Below are positions 8,919 to 19,715 of a DNA stretch of 64,000 nucleotides, in pieces. A model generated the notes under the pieces. That model did no database searches and was not told where the DNA came from. It was given only the letters and a program-made list of their open reading frames with translations. The stretch covers positions 846,144 through 910,143 of the forward strand of contig NZ_LN623543.1 in the NCBI RefSeq assembly GCF_000826065.2, read 5' to 3'. The DNA comes from Tessaracoccus massiliensis (GTDB lineage Bacteria > Actinomycetota > Actinomycetes > Propionibacteriales > Propionibacteriaceae). Made by a program: the position numbers and the translations under genes. Positions within the stretch are counted from its first letter, which is position 1. The number at the start of each line of letters is the position of its first letter.

Positions 8919-9320
8919 TCAGACGCGACGGCGCTTGGGCGGGCGGCAGCCGTTGTGCGGCACCGGGGTCACGTCCGAAATGGCGCCGACCTCGAGGCCG
9001 ACGGCACCGAGCGAGCGGATGGCGGTCTCACGGCCGGAGCCGGGGCCCTTGACGAACACGTCGACGCGCTTCATGCCGTGCTCCATGGCGCGGCGACCAG
9101 CGGCCTCGGCGGCCATCTGAGCGGCGAACGGGGTCGACTTACGAGAGCCCTTGAAGCCGACAGTGCCGGCGGAGGCCCAGGAGATCACAGCGCCCGTGGG
9201 GTCCGTGATCGAGATGATGGTGTTGTTGAAGGTGCTCTTGATGTGCGCCTGGCCGGCGAGCACATTCTTCTTTTCCTTGCGGCGGCCCTTGGCGCCGGGC
9301 TTGCGGCTTGCAGTAGCCAT
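8919..9320 (-). CDS. rpsK: 30S ribosomal protein S11
   Basis: A 133-residue S11 of normal length with a basic N-terminus and the family core [20 protein letters not shown]. The C-terminus ends in the typical [13 protein letters not shown]. It is part of the 30S platform near the 3' end of 16S rRNA. It lies in the alpha operon 51 bases after rpsM and 32 bases before rpsD. Confidence 0.98.
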   Translation of the reverse strand: MATASRKPGAKGRRKEKKNVLAGQAHIKSTFNNTIISITDPTGAVISWASAGTVGFKGSRKSTPFAAQMAAEAAGRRAMEHGMKRVDVFVKGPGSGRETAIRSLGAVGLEVGAISDVTPVPHNGCRPPKRRRV

Positions 9321-9371
9321 AAGTTCTTTCAGTCTCCTTGATGTCCTGAGAGGAGGCGAGCGACCCGGGGG

Positions 9372-9746
9372 TCAGCGTGCCTTCTTCTTGCCGGCGACGG
9401 CCTTCTTCTTGCCCTTGCGGGTACGGGCATTGGTGCGGGTGCGCTGACCACGAACCGGGAGGCCTGCACGGTGGCGGCGGCCCTGGTAGTTACCGATCTC
9501 CACCTTGCGGCGGATGTCGGCGGCGGTGCTACGACGGAGGTCACCCTCGATCTCGTAGTTGCCTTCGATGTGGTCGCGCAGCGCGACGAGCTGGTCGTCG
9601 GTGAGCTGGTGGACGCGGAGATCGCCGCTGACTCCAGTCGCGGCGAGGGTTTCGGCGGCGCGGGTACGGCCGACGCCGAAGATGTAGGTGAGTGCGACCT
9701 CAAGGCGCTTTTCGCGCGGCAGGTCGACACCAACGAGGCGTGCCAT
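9372..9746 (-). CDS. rpsM: 30S ribosomal protein S13
   Basis: A 124-residue S13 starting [20 protein letters not shown]. The ATG at 9746 was chosen over an upstream in-frame start because it matches the family N-terminus. It has the helix-two-turn-helix region and the basic C-terminal tail [20 protein letters not shown], which reaches toward tRNA at the P site. It follows rpmJ after a 189-base gap and precedes rpsK. Confidence 0.98.
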   Translation of the reverse strand: MARLVGVDLPREKRLEVALTYIFGVGRTRAAETLAATGVSGDLRVHQLTDDQLVALRDHIEGNYEIEGDLRRSTAADIRRKVEIGNYQGRRHRAGLPVRGQRTRTNARTRKGKKKAVAGKKKAR

Positions 9747-9935
9747 CAGGCGGTGTCCTTTCATAGGCGAAGGTGTGGGCGTGACGCATCCCCGCCGCCT
9801 ATGGCGCTGCATTCAGCACCGACGGGGCCTTGGCCTTCGTCCAAGGGTGGTCGATCCCCGGAGGGATCTAGCCATCACGTTGTTTCAGTTGTCAGGCGGA
9901 ACCGGGCAGTTGCCTTCGTCCGCGGTGCTCTGTGA
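9747..9935 (-). other. rpmJ-rpsM spacer with two hairpins
   Basis: This 189-base stretch separates rpmJ from rpsM, which are usually close. Two short inverted repeats are visible: CCTTGG...CCAAGG near 9827-9845, and GATCCC...GGGATC near 9852-9868. They may form a leader for rpsM. No open reading frame or clear promoter can be supported. Confidence 0.35.
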
Positions 9936-10049
9936 TCAGCCCTGGCGCTGCTTGTGGCGCGGGTTGTCGCAGATCACCATCACACGACCGTGCCGGCGAA
10001 TGACCTTGCACTTGTCGCAGATCTTCTTGACGCTCGGCTGAACCTTCAT
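9936..10049 (-). CDS. rpmJ: 50S ribosomal protein L36
   Basis: A 37-residue L36 beginning [14 protein letters not shown]. It is the zinc-ribbon form with ligands C11, C14, C27 and H32. The ATG at 10049 gives the exact family length. L36 normally sits directly after infA. Here a plus-strand thioesterase fragment lies between them, so rpmJ probably has its own promoter in 10050-10157. Confidence 0.97.
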
Positions 10050-10157
10050 TCGAGCAACCTTTTCAATCGGCGACTGGGAGCGCAGGGGCGCGCCCAATCT
10101 TGTGGTGGATGAGCGGAAGTTGACCGGCCACGGGCACGCAGGCGTGCGAGGGCGTAG

Positions 10158-10577
10158 TCGACCGAGGGTCAAGATTACGCGACGCGGTCGCGTAAGGCAA
10201 AACAGCGGCGCCGGCTGCTGCGGGCCGGCATGTGGCAGAAGATCTCCGAGCGGGGTTGGTACCCCGTGGTGGCGGGACAGACGATCACGTACCGCAAGTC
10301 GCTTCAGCCCTTCCAGAAGTTCGATCTGTACACCCGCCTCGTCGGCTACGACGGCCCCTGGGTCTATGTGGAGCAGACATTCTGCGTCGGCGAGACGGTC
10401 TATGCGCACGCCGTGGTGCGGGCACGCTTCCTCAAGCGCACAGGCGGCACCGTCGACGCGGCTGACGTGGCCGCGCTGTCGGGAGAGGACCACAACGGCG
10501 AGATCCCCCAGTGGATGAGGGACTGGACCGTCGCCACCAAGCCGGTGCGCGACTACCGTCCCGACAACGTCGTGTGA
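10158..10577 (+). pseudogene. 5'-truncated thioesterase family gene
   Basis: From an ATG at 10230 a 115-residue reading frame matches the C-terminal part of the 4HBT_2 (THEM6-like) acyl-CoA thioesterase family, for example [19 protein letters not shown] and [19 protein letters not shown]. The frame stays open back to 10158, where a TAG at 10155 closes it, adding RRRLLRAG-type residues that also fit the family. The N-terminal 45-50 residues, which in the family carry the hot-dog-fold active-site region, are absent. It therefore looks like a remnant rather than a working enzyme. It runs opposite to its ribosomal neighbours and splits infA from rpmJ. A divergent short form cannot be excluded. 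Confidence 0.62.
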
Positions 10578-10589
10578 GCCTGCGGGCAA

Positions 10590-10629
10590 CAAGAAAGGCG
10601 CCGCCGGTCCGGGAGGACCGGGCGACGCC
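10590..10629 (-). terminator. Intrinsic terminator after infA
   Basis: On the minus strand GGCGTCGCCCGGTCC pairs imperfectly with GGACCGGCGGCGCC around a TCCC loop, followed by TTTCTTGTTG. It lies 30 bases downstream of infA, making infA a single-gene transcript. The tail is almost identical to that of the rplQ terminator. Confidence 0.8.
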
Positions 10630-10659
10630 CGTGCGTGGCGCGGCACTGAGCCGCGGAAC

Positions 10660-10881
10660 TCACTTGTGTCGGTAGACGATGCGTCCGCGGGTCAGGTCGT
10701 ACGGGGACAACTCCACCACGACGCGGTCCGACGGCAGGATGCGGATGTAGTGCTGGCGCATCTTGCCGCTGATGGTGGTCAGAACCTTGTGGCCGTTGGC
10801 CAGTTCCACGCGGAACATCGCGTTGGGAAGTGCCTCGACCACGGTGCCCTCGAGTTCGAGTGCTCCTTCTTTCTTCGCCAT
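10660..10881 (-). CDS. infA: Translation initiation factor IF-1
   Basis: A 73-residue IF-1, starting [20 protein letters not shown]. It is a single OB-fold protein that binds the ribosomal A site with IF-2 and IF-3. The ATG at 10881 gives the family N-terminus and length. It stands alone here: a terminator and a thioesterase remnant separate it from rpmJ, and the YciI gene upstream runs the other way. Confidence 0.98.
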   Translation of the reverse strand: MAKKEGALELEGTVVEALPNAMFRVELANGHKVLTTISGKMRQHYIRILPSDRVVVELSPYDLTRGRIVYRHK

Positions 10882-11011
10882 AAACTCTCTTCTGTTCGCC
10901 ACCGGGCGCTCTGAGCGCGCGCCGGATGATACATGCAATCGTCAAGTTTACGCCCACTTGACCCACACACCAAACGCCGGGGCCCAGTGGACCCGGCGTT
11001 AGGGTGGTGCC

Positions 11012-11299
11012 ATGGCCTATTTCGCAGTCCAGTACACCTACGCAGACGACACCGCCGCTCTCGACCGGGTCCGTCCGCAGCACCGCGCGTTCCTGAGCGT
11101 GCTCGCCGCTGGCCCCCTCGTGGCGAGCGGGCCGTACGTCGGGGCCGAGCGGCCCAGCGCCCTGCTGCTCCTCAAGGCGGAATCCGCCGCCGAGGTCATC
11201 GAGGCCCTCGACGCCGACCCGTTCTGGGAAGTCGGCCTCATCGCCGAGCGCCGCGTCGAGGAGTGGAACCCGCTCATCGGCATCTTCGCCGGCCCCTGA
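11012..11299 (+). CDS. YciI family protein
   Basis: A 95-residue protein of the YCII-related family (ferredoxin-like fold), starting MAYFAVQYTYADD. It contains HRAFLSVLAAGPLVASGPYV, with the conserved His of the family, followed by the FWEVGLIAERRVEEWNPLIG block at the C-terminus. Members act in aromatic compound breakdown or have no assigned reaction. It is divergent from infA and has no operon partner; repeat-rich DNA follows it. Confidence 0.85.
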   Translation: MAYFAVQYTYADDTAALDRVRPQHRAFLSVLAAGPLVASGPYVGAERPSALLLLKAESAAEVIEALDADPFWEVGLIAERRVEEWNPLIGIFAGP

Positions 11300-11970
11300 G
11301 CGTCCGCCTGCGAGCTTGCGAGCCAGCGGACGGCAAAGGGCCCCGCATCCGGTTCCTGAGCGTGCCCCGCGAGGAACGAGCCGGTCACGACGAAGGGCCC
11401 CGCAGCCGATCTGACACCTGATCCACATCCGGGTGTCCTCCGCCGAGACTGGGGGAAGAAGGACACGAGTGTTACCCATACGCATCGTCGGCGACAATCG
11501 GCTGCCACGTCCCGGCGTGGCCTCGAAACTCGCGTCCTTCATCCCCCACCTCGGCTTCAACGCCTCTGCTGGTCGGGGCTTACTGCCGACACCGTTGCTG
11601 ATGTTGTTGCCGGAGCCCTCGGCGTCGGGGTGCGTGCCGGACGGTCGCCGTTGCCGGGCAACTAGGGACCCGAGTACGGGTTGGTGCCGGAGAAGCACTT
11701 GCATCCCCCGACCCCGGCCACTCCTTCACCTCTCGCGCTGGTTGAGCCTGCGGTCACGGTCATGTCACGCTGCGGACGCCCTTCGTCGTGGCCCGGCTCC
11801 TTCGTCGCGGGGGGCATGCTCAGGGACCAGAGCAACCGCAGCCGAACTGACACCTGAACCACCGCGAGCTGGATCAAGTGAAGGGTTTGGTACCGACTAC
11901 GGTACGAAACCCTTCAGCTGGGACCGGAGCACGGCTCCAACCGCGGTAGCTCGAGTACCGAGCGGTGGTG
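11300..11970. repeat. Gene-free stretch with short repeats
   Basis: No gene is supported here. Three repeat types are visible. First, a 26-base direct repeat at 11401-11426 and 11837-11862 differs at two positions (core CTGACACCTGA). Second, an inverted pair of about 60 bases occurs at 11351-11405 and, on the other strand, 11770-11832, both reading CCTGAGC.TGCCCC then CACGACGAAGGGC. Third, 11605-11640 matches 51980-52017 (TTGCCGGAG...GGCGTCGGGGTGC). The segment CGCTGGTTGAGCCTGCG at 11735-11751 is also found near 51868 and, inverted, at 36485. These look like REP-like intergenic repeats. Confidence 0.65.
11879..11916. repeat. 16-bp inverted repeat before the Zn-peptidase 3' end
   Basis: Bases 11879-11894 and 11901-11916 are inverted repeats with one mismatch and a 6-base loop (TGAAGGGTTT...AAACCCTTCA). 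It lies about 65 bases beyond the Zn-peptidase stop and could end that minus-strand transcript, although no T-run follows. A REP-like element is the alternative. Confidence 0.55.
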
Positions 11971-11980
11971 ATGCCGACGT

Positions 11981-12892
11981 TCAGGCGACCTCGCTCGCCG
12001 GGACGACCCAGGTGTTGCAGTCGTTCATCGTGGTGGCGTAGAGACCCCGGAGTCCCCAGCGGAACAGCGACACGCGTGAGCCGTGGACGCCGTCGGCCTG
12101 CATCGTCTCCAGCCTCTGAACCCAGGCGTCGTACTCGGCCTCGCCGAACCGCAGCGCCGCGTTGCGGTAGGTCATGGCGGCGGACCAGCAGGTGGCCTGA
12201 AGCTCCGCACGCCGCTCCAGTTCCGCGGTGTGCGGCATCCGAAGCTTCGACTGCGTGATGCCGGAGAGGTGCTGCAGGTGGTGGCCGTACTCGTGGTTGA
12301 CCATCTCGTTGACAGAGAGGTCCCACAGGCGCGCCATGGCGTAGTGCCGGGCCCCGAAGTGCACGCTGCCCTCCCCTGCCGAGCAGTAGAACGCGGGCGC
12401 CTCGAGGTAGCCGCACGCGCTGTCATCTCCCGTACCTGCGAAGAAGTGGACCGGCGGCGCGGTGGTGGACCATCCGAGCCGCTGGAAGGTGGGCGCCCAG
12501 GCGCGGTGCACGCAGTACCACTGGTCCCGCACGGCGGCCTCCCACTGCGCCTCGGTGTCGGGAACTGACGGGGCGGCACATTCGTCCAGACTCGGTGGCG
12601 GCTGGGCGTAGAGCGCGCCGACCTGCGCGCCGTAGCGCTCAGAGGCGGGGTCCGGGAGCGGCAGCGGCGCCCAACTGCGCTCGGGCAGCCTCCACTCCCC
12701 CGGGCCGGCCTCCGGAGGCGGGGCGGCGACGGTCTCCACTGGCGGACTCGCTGGGTTATCCGCTCCGCCGGACATTGCGGTGAACCCGATCCCGGCGGCC
12801 AACGCCAGGGCACCGGCTGCCGTCATCACCGCCCACGGGAACCGGCGTTTCGCACGTCGCGGCCGCACCCGCGGGGAGGAGGCAACAGGCAC
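11981..12892 (-). CDS. Membrane-anchored neutral zinc metallopeptidase (PF04228-like)
   Basis: A 303-residue protein with a basic N-terminus, one transmembrane segment (about 19-40) and an extracytoplasmic domain. HEYGHH at 200-205 is the zinc-binding HExxH motif, and E225 or E228 in ELERRAELQATCW is the likely third ligand. This matches the YpfJ-type putative neutral zinc metallopeptidase family. Several Cys (104, 127, 160, 170) could form disulfides outside. The start is a GTG 16 bases after the DUF1707 gene, so the two are probably cotranscribed. Its substrate is unknown. Confidence 0.85.
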   Translation of the reverse strand: MPVASSPRVRPRRAKRRFPWAVMTAAGALALAAGIGFTAMSGGADNPASPPVETVAAPPPEAGPGEWRLPERSWAPLPLPDPASERYGAQVGALYAQPPPSLDECAAPSVPDTEAQWEAAVRDQWYCVHRAWAPTFQRLGWSTTAPPVHFFAGTGDDSACGYLEAPAFYCSAGEGSVHFGARHYAMARLWDLSVNEMVNHEYGHHLQHLSGITQSKLRMPHTAELERRAELQATCWSAAMTYRNAALRFGEAEYDAWVQRLETMQADGVHGSRVSLFRWGLRGLYATTMNDCNTWVVPASEVA

Positions 12893-12908
12893 GGCGAACT
12901 CCGCGACC

Positions 12909-13268
12909 TCAGAAGATGAGGATCAGCAGGATGGCCAGGGCCGCCAGCAGCGAGACGCCCACCGCCCCGACCATCACGGCCGCGGGGACCAGGCTGCGCG
13001 ACTGGGTGAGCTCCCCGGCTGGCGGGCCGCCCTGCTCCACGATCGCAGGCACGTTGGTGGCCGCCGCGGGCAACTTCTCCATGACGGGTACCAGATCCCC
13101 CAGCGTGCGCGCGTCGTAGACGATGTCCATGGCCGCGGCGTACTCGTCGTGGGTGAGCCGGCCGTCGGCGAACGCGTCGTTGAGGCGCTGCGTGATGGAG
13201 GCGCGCTCCGTCTCGTCCACGAGATCGGCTGAACGCTGGAGGTACTTCGAGCTGGGTGGCAGCGGCAT
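12909..13268 (-). CDS. DUF1707 domain membrane protein
   Basis: About 119 residues starting MPLPPSSKYLQRSADLVDE. Residues 8-60 are a DUF1707/SHOCT-like domain, with LNDAFADGRLTHDEYAAAMD as the typical block. The C-terminal 25 residues are a hydrophobic membrane anchor ending LLAALAILLILIF. Two other in-frame ATGs at 13277 and 13280 are possible starts; none has a strong ribosome-binding site. The function is unknown. The zinc-peptidase gene follows by 16 bases. Confidence 0.75.
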   Translation of the reverse strand: MPLPPSSKYLQRSADLVDETERASITQRLNDAFADGRLTHDEYAAAMDIVYDARTLGDLVPVMEKLPAAATNVPAIVEQGGPPAGELTQSRSLVPAAVMVGAVGVSLLAALAILLILIF

Positions 13269-13299
13269 GGAAACCATCATAGGCCGCAGCAAGGGCTGA

Positions 13300-14118
13300 T
13301 CAGTCGGACAGCGGGCCGAACAGATCCCCGAGCCGGGACGCGCCACCGTCGTGTTCGGTGAGCACCCAGATGCCCTTCTCCGTCAGAGCCACCGTGTTCT
13401 CCCAGTGGGAGCCGTTGGAACCGTCGCGGCTGACGACGGTCCATTCGTCGTCGAGTTCGAGGGTCTGATGGGTGCCCGTGGTGAGCATCGGTTCGATGGC
13501 CAACGCCATCCCGACGGCCAGCCTGGGCGTGGGGCGGCGGCGGTGCCAGTTCGGCACGTCCGGTTCCATGTGCATCTCGGAGCCGATGCCGTGCCCGGTG
13601 TATTCACGCAGCGTCCCGTAGCGAACGGGCAGCGACTTCACGTAGCCCTCGATCGCCTTGGAGACGTCGCCTACCCGGCCGCCGTCGCGCATGGCGCGCG
13701 CGCCGGCCCAGAACGCCTCCCGGGTCGCGTCGATGAGCGCCTCGTCCTGCGGCGAACCTTCGCCGACGATGACGGTGCGGGCAGCGTCGCCGTGCCAGCC
13801 CTCCAGGATCGCCCCGAAGTCGATGGAGACCACGTCGCCCTCCTCGAGGACGCGCTCGCCGGGGATGCCGTGGACCAGTTCGTTGTTGGTGGAGATGCAG
13901 GCCACGCCCGGGAACGGCGCCCCGTAGTCGGCCCCGTAACCGAGGAAGGAGGACTGCGCGCCATGCGCTGCCAACACCTCACGGCCGACGGCGTCGACCT
14001 GTCCGGTGGTGGCCCCGGGCCGGACCGCGGCGATCATGGCATCGAGGCCCTCAGCCACGACGAGCCCGGCGCGGCGCATCAGCCGCAGTTCGTCGGCGGA
14101 CTTGATCTCGATGCTCAC
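13300..14118 (-). CDS. map: Methionine aminopeptidase, type I
   Basis: A 272-residue aminopeptidase that removes the start Met from new proteins. Metal ligands are visible: two Asp in [18 protein letters not shown], His in [11 protein letters not shown], Glu in [10 protein letters not shown], and Glu in [15 protein letters not shown]. It lacks the N-terminal SH3-binding extension of longer actinobacterial copies. The start is a GTG that overlaps the adk stop (GTGA), giving the classic secY-adk-map order. Confidence 0.97.
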   Translation of the reverse strand: MSIEIKSADELRLMRRAGLVVAEGLDAMIAAVRPGATTGQVDAVGREVLAAHGAQSSFLGYGADYGAPFPGVACISTNNELVHGIPGERVLEEGDVVSIDFGAILEGWHGDAARTVIVGEGSPQDEALIDATREAFWAGARAMRDGGRVGDVSKAIEGYVKSLPVRYGTLREYTGHGIGSEMHMEPDVPNWHRRRPTPRLAVGMALAIEPMLTTGTHQTLELDDEWTVVSRDGSNGSHWENTVALTEKGIWVLTEHDGGASRLGDLFGPLSD

Positions 14119-14698
14119 CGCTGCGGCTTGGCCTTGATGTGGTCGTCGAGCTGACCGAACATCCGCTGGCGCACCTCATCGACGGTCCCGGTGCCCTCGA
14201 TGTCGACGAGGAGGCCCTTGGACTCGTAGTGGAACAGCAGCGGCGCGGTCTGGCCGGCGTAGACCTCCATGCGGCGGCGGATGGTGTCCGCGTTGTCGTC
14301 CGCACGGCCTTCCTTCGCCGCGCGGGACAGGAGCCGCTCCACCAGCGCCTCAGGTTCGACGTGCAGCGAGACGACGGCGTCGAGCTGCGTGCCCTGATCT
14401 GCCAGGTAGCGATCTAGGAAGTACACCTGGTGCATGGTGCGCGGGAAGCCGTCCAGGAGGAAGCCCGGCTCGCAGTCAGGCTCCGCCAGCCGGTTGGCGA
14501 CGATCTCCTCAGTCACATCGTCGGGGACGTACTCCCCGGCGTCGATGATCTCCTTGACCTTGATCCCCAACGGCGTCTGGTTCTTGATGTTGAACCGGAA
14601 AATGTCGCCGGTTGAGATCGCAGGTACCCCGTAACGCTCGGCCAGCGCCGTCGCCTGCGTGCCTTTGCCGGCACCGGGGGCCCCCATGATCAGCAGCT

Positions 14699-14702
<4 letters not shown>
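14115..14702 (-). CDS. adk: Adenylate kinase (short-LID form)
   Basis: A 195-residue kinase that interconverts AMP, ADP and ATP. The P-loop [10 protein letters not shown] is at residues 7-16, the AMP-binding block [14 protein letters not shown] near 84-97, and the LID is the short version ([18 protein letters not shown]) without zinc Cys, as usual in actinobacteria. The GTG start at 14702 overlaps the secY stop (GTGA) and gives the family N-terminus [10 protein letters not shown]. The product is coupled to SecY translation. Confidence 0.97.
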
Positions 14703-16012
<1,310 letters not shown>

Positions 16013-16140
16013 CCGACCCTACTTTCCAGGTAGCAAGTACGTATCCGCCGTGCTTCGGAACACGGCAACCAGGGCAGCCTATCAAGGTGACCGTCCCGGC
16101 AGAAACTGACTCTCAGTGAGAGTGAGCGTGATGGTGACAA

Positions 16141-16173
16141 CGGGGTGGCCCCGGTGATACCGGAGCCACCCCG
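16141..16173 (-). terminator. Hairpin after secY leader/before rplO end
   Basis: CGGGGTGGC-CCGGT pairs with ACCGG-GCCACCCCG around a 3-base loop. On the minus strand it lies just past the rplO stop and is followed by a weak TTGTCACCATCA tail. It probably ends or attenuates the spc transcript before secY. Confidence 0.65.
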
Positions 16174-16195
16174 CGATCGTGTTGTGTCAGACCGA

Positions 16196-16636
16196 TCAGA
16201 GTTCGGTCACGGAGCCGCCGGCGCCCTCGAGCTTCTCCTTGGCGGAGTTCGAGAACGCGTGGGCCGACACCTTCAGGGCGACGGCAACGTCACCGTTGCC
16301 GAGCACCTTGACCAGCTTGCCTGCGCGCACCGCGCCGGCCGCGACCAGCTCGTCGACGCCCACTTCGCCGCCCTCAGGGAAGAGCTCGGCGAGGCGGCCG
16401 ACATTGACGACCTGGTACTCGACACGGAACGGGTTCTTGAAGCCCTTGAGCTTGGGGAGGCGCATGTGCAGAGGCATCTGGCCACCCTCGAAGTTCGCGG
16501 GCACATTCTTACGCGCGCCGGTTCCCTTGGTGCCGCGACCCGCGGTCTTACCCTTGGAGCCCTCACCACGGCCAACACGGGTCTTAGCCGTCTTGGCGCC
16601 GGGGGCGGGCTGCAGATGATGCAGTTTGAGCGCCAT
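16196..16636 (-). CDS. rplO: 50S ribosomal protein L15
   Basis: A 146-residue L15 starting [20 protein letters not shown]. The glycine- and lysine-rich N-terminal arm ([19 protein letters not shown]) reaches into 23S rRNA. An in-frame GTG two codons upstream overlaps the rpmD stop; the ATG was chosen because it matches the family start and follows GAGGTGAAG. It is the last gene of the spc ribosomal run. Confidence 0.97.
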   Translation of the reverse strand: MALKLHHLQPAPGAKTAKTRVGRGEGSKGKTAGRGTKGTGARKNVPANFEGGQMPLHMRLPKLKGFKNPFRVEYQVVNVGRLAELFPEGGEVGVDELVAAGAVRAGKLVKVLGNGDVAVALKVSAHAFSNSAKEKLEGAGGSVTEL

Positions 16637-16638
16637 CT

Positions 16639-16821
16639 TCACTTCACCTCTTCCACGGTGACCAGGTGGGCCACGGTACGGATCATGCCCATAACCTCGG
16701 GACGATCCTCCCGCACCACCGAAGCACCGATGCGCTTGAGTCCGAGCGTACGCAGCGTGTCGCGCTGGTACTGCTTACCGCCGGCCGAAGACTTGACCTG
16801 CGTGATCTTGAGCTCTGCCAT
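16639..16821 (-). CDS. rpmD: 50S ribosomal protein L30
   Basis: A 60-residue L30 with the family core [20 protein letters not shown]. It has the normal short length of bacterial L30. The start overlaps the rpsE stop by one base (TGATG), and the end is adjacent to the rplO start, as in the standard rpsE-rpmD-rplO order. Confidence 0.97.
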   Translation of the reverse strand: MAELKITQVKSSAGGKQYQRDTLRTLGLKRIGASVVREDRPEVMGMIRTVAHLVTVEEVK

Positions 16822-17432
16822 CAGGAAGCCACCTCCTCCTTGGTCTCGCGCGCAGCACGGAGGAGAGCCGCCGGGACGACATCCTCAACCGGCAGGCCGC
16901 GGCGCTTGGCCACGTCTTCCGGCTGCTCGAGCTGCTTGAGCGCGACCACGGTGGAGTGGACGACGTTAATGGCGTTCGGCGAGCCGAGCGACTTGGCGAG
17001 CACGTCGTGCACGCCGGCGCACTCGAGCACCGCGCGGACGGAGCCACCGGCGATGACACCGGTACCAGGCGAAGCGGGGCGCAGCAGCACGACGCCGCCG
17101 GCCTTCTCGCCCTGCACCGGGTGCGGGATGGTGCGCTGGATCAGCGGCACGCGGAAGAAGTTCTTCTTGGCCTCTTCAACGCCCTTGGCGATGGCGGCCG
17201 GAACCTCCTTCGCCTTGCCGTAACCGACACCGACCATGCCCTCGCCGTCGCCGACGACGACCAGTGCGGTGAAGCTGAAGCGACGACCGCCCTGGACGAC
17301 CTTGGCGACACGGTTGATCGCCACGACCTTCTCGAGGTACTTGTTCTCTTCCTTGGAAGCCTGCTGGCCACGACGATCGTCACGGCCACGACGCTCCCCG
17401 TGAGCGCCGCGGCGCTGCTGGGTTTCACTCAT
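16821..17432 (-). CDS. rpsE: 30S ribosomal protein S5
   Basis: A 203-residue S5. A charged N-terminal extension (to about residue 30) precedes the S5 RNA-binding domain ([20 protein letters not shown]) and the C-terminal domain with [19 protein letters not shown]. It works in decoding accuracy and mRNA helicase activity at the 30S entry. It lies between rplR and rpmD. Confidence 0.98.
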   Translation of the reverse strand: MSETQQRRGAHGERRGRDDRRGQQASKEENKYLEKVVAINRVAKVVQGGRRFSFTALVVVGDGEGMVGVGYGKAKEVPAAIAKGVEEAKKNFFRVPLIQRTIPHPVQGEKAGGVVLLRPASPGTGVIAGGSVRAVLECAGVHDVLAKSLGSPNAINVVHSTVVALKQLEQPEDVAKRRGLPVEDVVPAALLRAARETKEEVAS

Positions 17433-17455
17433 CGTGTTTCCCTATCCTTTCGTCG

Positions 17456-17839
17456 TTAGAAGCCGAGACCGGCCTCGCGGGCGGCATCGGCCAGAGCCGC
17501 GATCCGCCCGTGGTACTTGTTACCGGCGCGGTCGAACACGACGTTCTCAACGCCGGCGGCCTTGGCGCGCTCGGCGATGAGGGAGCCGACCTTGCGGGCC
17601 TTCTCGGACTTGTCCGCCTCGACGGCGCGCAGATCGGCTTCCATGGTGGAGGCCGAAGCGAGCGTCTTGCCGGCCCGGTCGTCGATCACCTGAACGAACA
17701 GGTGACGCGCGGAGCGGGTCACGACCATGCGGGGGCGCTCGGCCGAACCGCTGATCTTCTTACGGGCACGCAGCTGGCGACGGGCACGCGAAGCGCTCTT
17801 CGCGGCCAGCGTCTTGTTGGTCCTGATCGAAATAGCCAT
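17456..17839 (-). CDS. rplR: 50S ribosomal protein L18
   Basis: A 127-residue L18, which binds 5S rRNA. A basic N-terminus ([20 protein letters not shown]) is followed by the core [20 protein letters not shown] and ends [20 protein letters not shown]. Length and order (rplF-rplR-rpsE) are standard. Confidence 0.98.
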   Translation of the reverse strand: MAISIRTNKTLAAKSASRARRQLRARKKISGSAERPRMVVTRSARHLFVQVIDDRAGKTLASASTMEADLRAVEADKSEKARKVGSLIAERAKAAGVENVVFDRAGNKYHGRIAALADAAREAGLGF

Positions 17840-17842
17840 GGA

Positions 17843-18385
17843 CTACTTACCAGCCTTTCCAGCCTTGCGGCGGACGTGCTCGCCCGCGTAGCGGACGCCC
17901 TTGCCCTTGTAGGGCTCGGGCTTGCGGAGCTTGCGGATGTTGGCCGCAGTCTCCCCGACGACCTGCTTGTCGATACCCTTGATCGTGAGCTTCGTGGGGG
18001 TTTCGACCACGAACTCAATGCCTTCGGGGGCATCGATGATCACCGGGTGCGAGAAGCCGAGCGCGAACTCGAGCTGCTTGGGACCCTTGGAGATCACGCG
18101 GTAACCCACGCCGACGATCTCGAGCTTCTTCTCGTAGCCCTCGGTCACACCGATGATCATGTTGTTGACCAGGGTGCGGGTCAGGCCGTGGAGGGAGCGG
18201 GATTCGCGCTCGTCGTTGGGACGGGCGACCTCGAGCTGGCCCTCATCGTTCTTGTCAATCGTCAGCGGTTCGGCGACGGTCAGCGACAGTGAGCCCTTGG
18301 GCCCCTTGACGTCGACCTGGCGGCCGTCGAGCTTGACGTCGACACCGGACGGGATGGTGATGGGCATCCTGCCAATACGCGACAT
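17843..18385 (-). CDS. rplF: 50S ribosomal protein L6
   Basis: A 180-residue L6 with two L6 repeats. It starts [20 protein letters not shown] and its C-terminus carries the signature [20 protein letters not shown]. It binds 23S rRNA near the factor-binding site. It sits 3 bases before rplR and 27 bases after rpsH. Confidence 0.98.
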   Translation of the reverse strand: MSRIGRMPITIPSGVDVKLDGRQVDVKGPKGSLSLTVAEPLTIDKNDEGQLEVARPNDERESRSLHGLTRTLVNNMIIGVTEGYEKKLEIVGVGYRVISKGPKQLEFALGFSHPVIIDAPEGIEFVVETPTKLTIKGIDKQVVGETAANIRKLRKPEPYKGKGVRYAGEHVRRKAGKAGK

Positions 18386-18412
18386 ATCAGTTTCTCCTCT
18401 TCCTTCGCCCGG

Positions 18413-18817
18413 TCACCAGACGTAGGCGAGAACTTCGCCGCCGATGGACTTGGCCTTGGCGTCGCGGTCGGTCAGCAGACCCTGCGACGTCGAGATGATG
18501 GCGATACCCAGGCCACCGAGGACCTTGGGCAGCTCCGTGGACTTCGCGTAGACGCGGAGGCCCGGCTTGCTCACGCGCTTGAGCCCCGCGATGGAGCGCT
18601 CACGGGAGTCGCCGTACTTCAGCGTCACCTTGAGAACCTTGCCCACCTGGCCGTCGACCTCGGTGAGTTCGTAATCTGTGATGTAACCGTTCTTCTTGAG
18701 GATCTCGGCGATACCCACCTTGATCTTCGACGACGGCATGGACGTGGAGTCCTGGTACGCCTGGTTGGCGTTACGCAGACGCGTCAGCATGTCTGCGATC
18801 GGATCAGTCATCGTCAT
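18413..18817 (-). CDS. rpsH: 30S ribosomal protein S8
   Basis: A 134-residue S8 with [20 protein letters not shown] near the start and the C-terminal block [20 protein letters not shown]. In many bacteria S8 represses the spc operon by binding mRNA near rplE. The first ATG was chosen because AGAGG lies 8 bases before it; a second in-frame ATG follows two codons later. Confidence 0.97.
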   Translation of the reverse strand: MTMTDPIADMLTRLRNANQAYQDSTSMPSSKIKVGIAEILKKNGYITDYELTEVDGQVGKVLKVTLKYGDSRERSIAGLKRVSKPGLRVYAKSTELPKVLGGLGIAIISTSQGLLTDRDAKAKSIGGEVLAYVW

Positions 18818-18890
18818 GACTATTGCCTCTTTCTCACACCGGTTTCCGGATTCCCGGACCTGGTGTTAGTTGTGTGGAGTGTGGGTCTCG

Positions 18891-19076
18891 TCACCAGGAC
18901 GACTTGGTCACGCCCGGGAGCTGGCCGGCGTGGGCCATCTCGCGCAGGCAGACACGGCACAGACCGAACTTGCGGTAGACCGACTTCGGCCGGCCGCACT
19001 TCTGGCAGCGGGTGTAGGCGCGGACCGCGAACTTGGGCTTGCGGGCCGCCTTGACCTTGAGTGCTGTCTTAGCCAT
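18891..19076 (-). CDS. rpsN: 30S ribosomal protein S14, zinc type
   Basis: A 61-residue S14 with the zinc ribbon C24/C27/C40/C43 (RCQKCG and GLCRVC). This is the zinc-containing (type Z) form normally kept in the spc operon. Organisms often carry a zinc-free copy elsewhere under Zur control; none is in this window. It lies between rplE and rpsH. Confidence 0.97.
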   Translation of the reverse strand: MAKTALKVKAARKPKFAVRAYTRCQKCGRPKSVYRKFGLCRVCLREMAHAGQLPGVTKSSW

Positions 19077-19085
19077 TTATCTCAC

Positions 19086-19715
19086 TCACTTCTTCTTCTT
19101 GGCGTAGAACGCAGGTCCGCGCTTGGCCTTCTGCTTCTTCGGGTCGTCCTTCGCCTTGAAGGGGAAGCCCAGGTGCTTGAGCAGCGAGCGGCCCTCTTCA
19201 TCGTTGGTGGCCGACGTCACAAACGTGATGTCCATGCCACGGACGCGGTCGATCTTGTCCTGGTCGATCTCGAGGAACATGACCTGCTCGGACAGACCGA
19301 AGGTGTAGTTGCCGTTGCCGTCGAACTGGTTGGCGTTGAGGCCACGGAAGTCACGGATACGGGGCAGAGCCAGGGTCAGCAGGCGGTCGGCGAACTCCCA
19401 CATGCGGTCACCGCGGAGGGTGACGTGGGCACCGATCGGCATGCCTTCACGCAGCTTGAACTGGGCGATCGACTTGCGGGCCTTGGTGACGGTGGGCTTC
19501 TGGCCGGTGATCAGAGTGAGGTCGCGCAGCGCGCCTTCGATGATCTTCGAGTCGCGGGCAGCCTCACCCACACCCATGTTCACCACGATCTTGACCAGAC
19601 CGGGGATCTGCATGACGTTGCCGTAGCCGAACTCCTCCTGGAGCGCGGGCACGATCTGCTCGCGGTACTTCGACTTCAGACGCGGCATGGTCTTGGTTTC
19701 AGCGGTGGCGGTCAT
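19086..19715 (-). CDS. rplE: 50S ribosomal protein L5
   Basis: A 209-residue L5, which binds 5S rRNA and contacts S13 across the subunit interface. The core motif [20 protein letters not shown] is near residue 34. The start overlaps the rplX stop by one base (TGATG). The Lys-rich C-terminus ends AFYAKKKK; the length is slightly longer than in E. coli, as usual in actinobacteria. Confidence 0.98.
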   Translation of the reverse strand: MTATAETKTMPRLKSKYREQIVPALQEEFGYGNVMQIPGLVKIVVNMGVGEAARDSKIIEGALRDLTLITGQKPTVTKARKSIAQFKLREGMPIGAHVTLRGDRMWEFADRLLTLALPRIRDFRGLNANQFDGNGNYTFGLSEQVMFLEIDQDKIDRVRGMDITFVTSATNDEEGRSLLKHLGFPFKAKDDPKKQKAKRGPAFYAKKKK

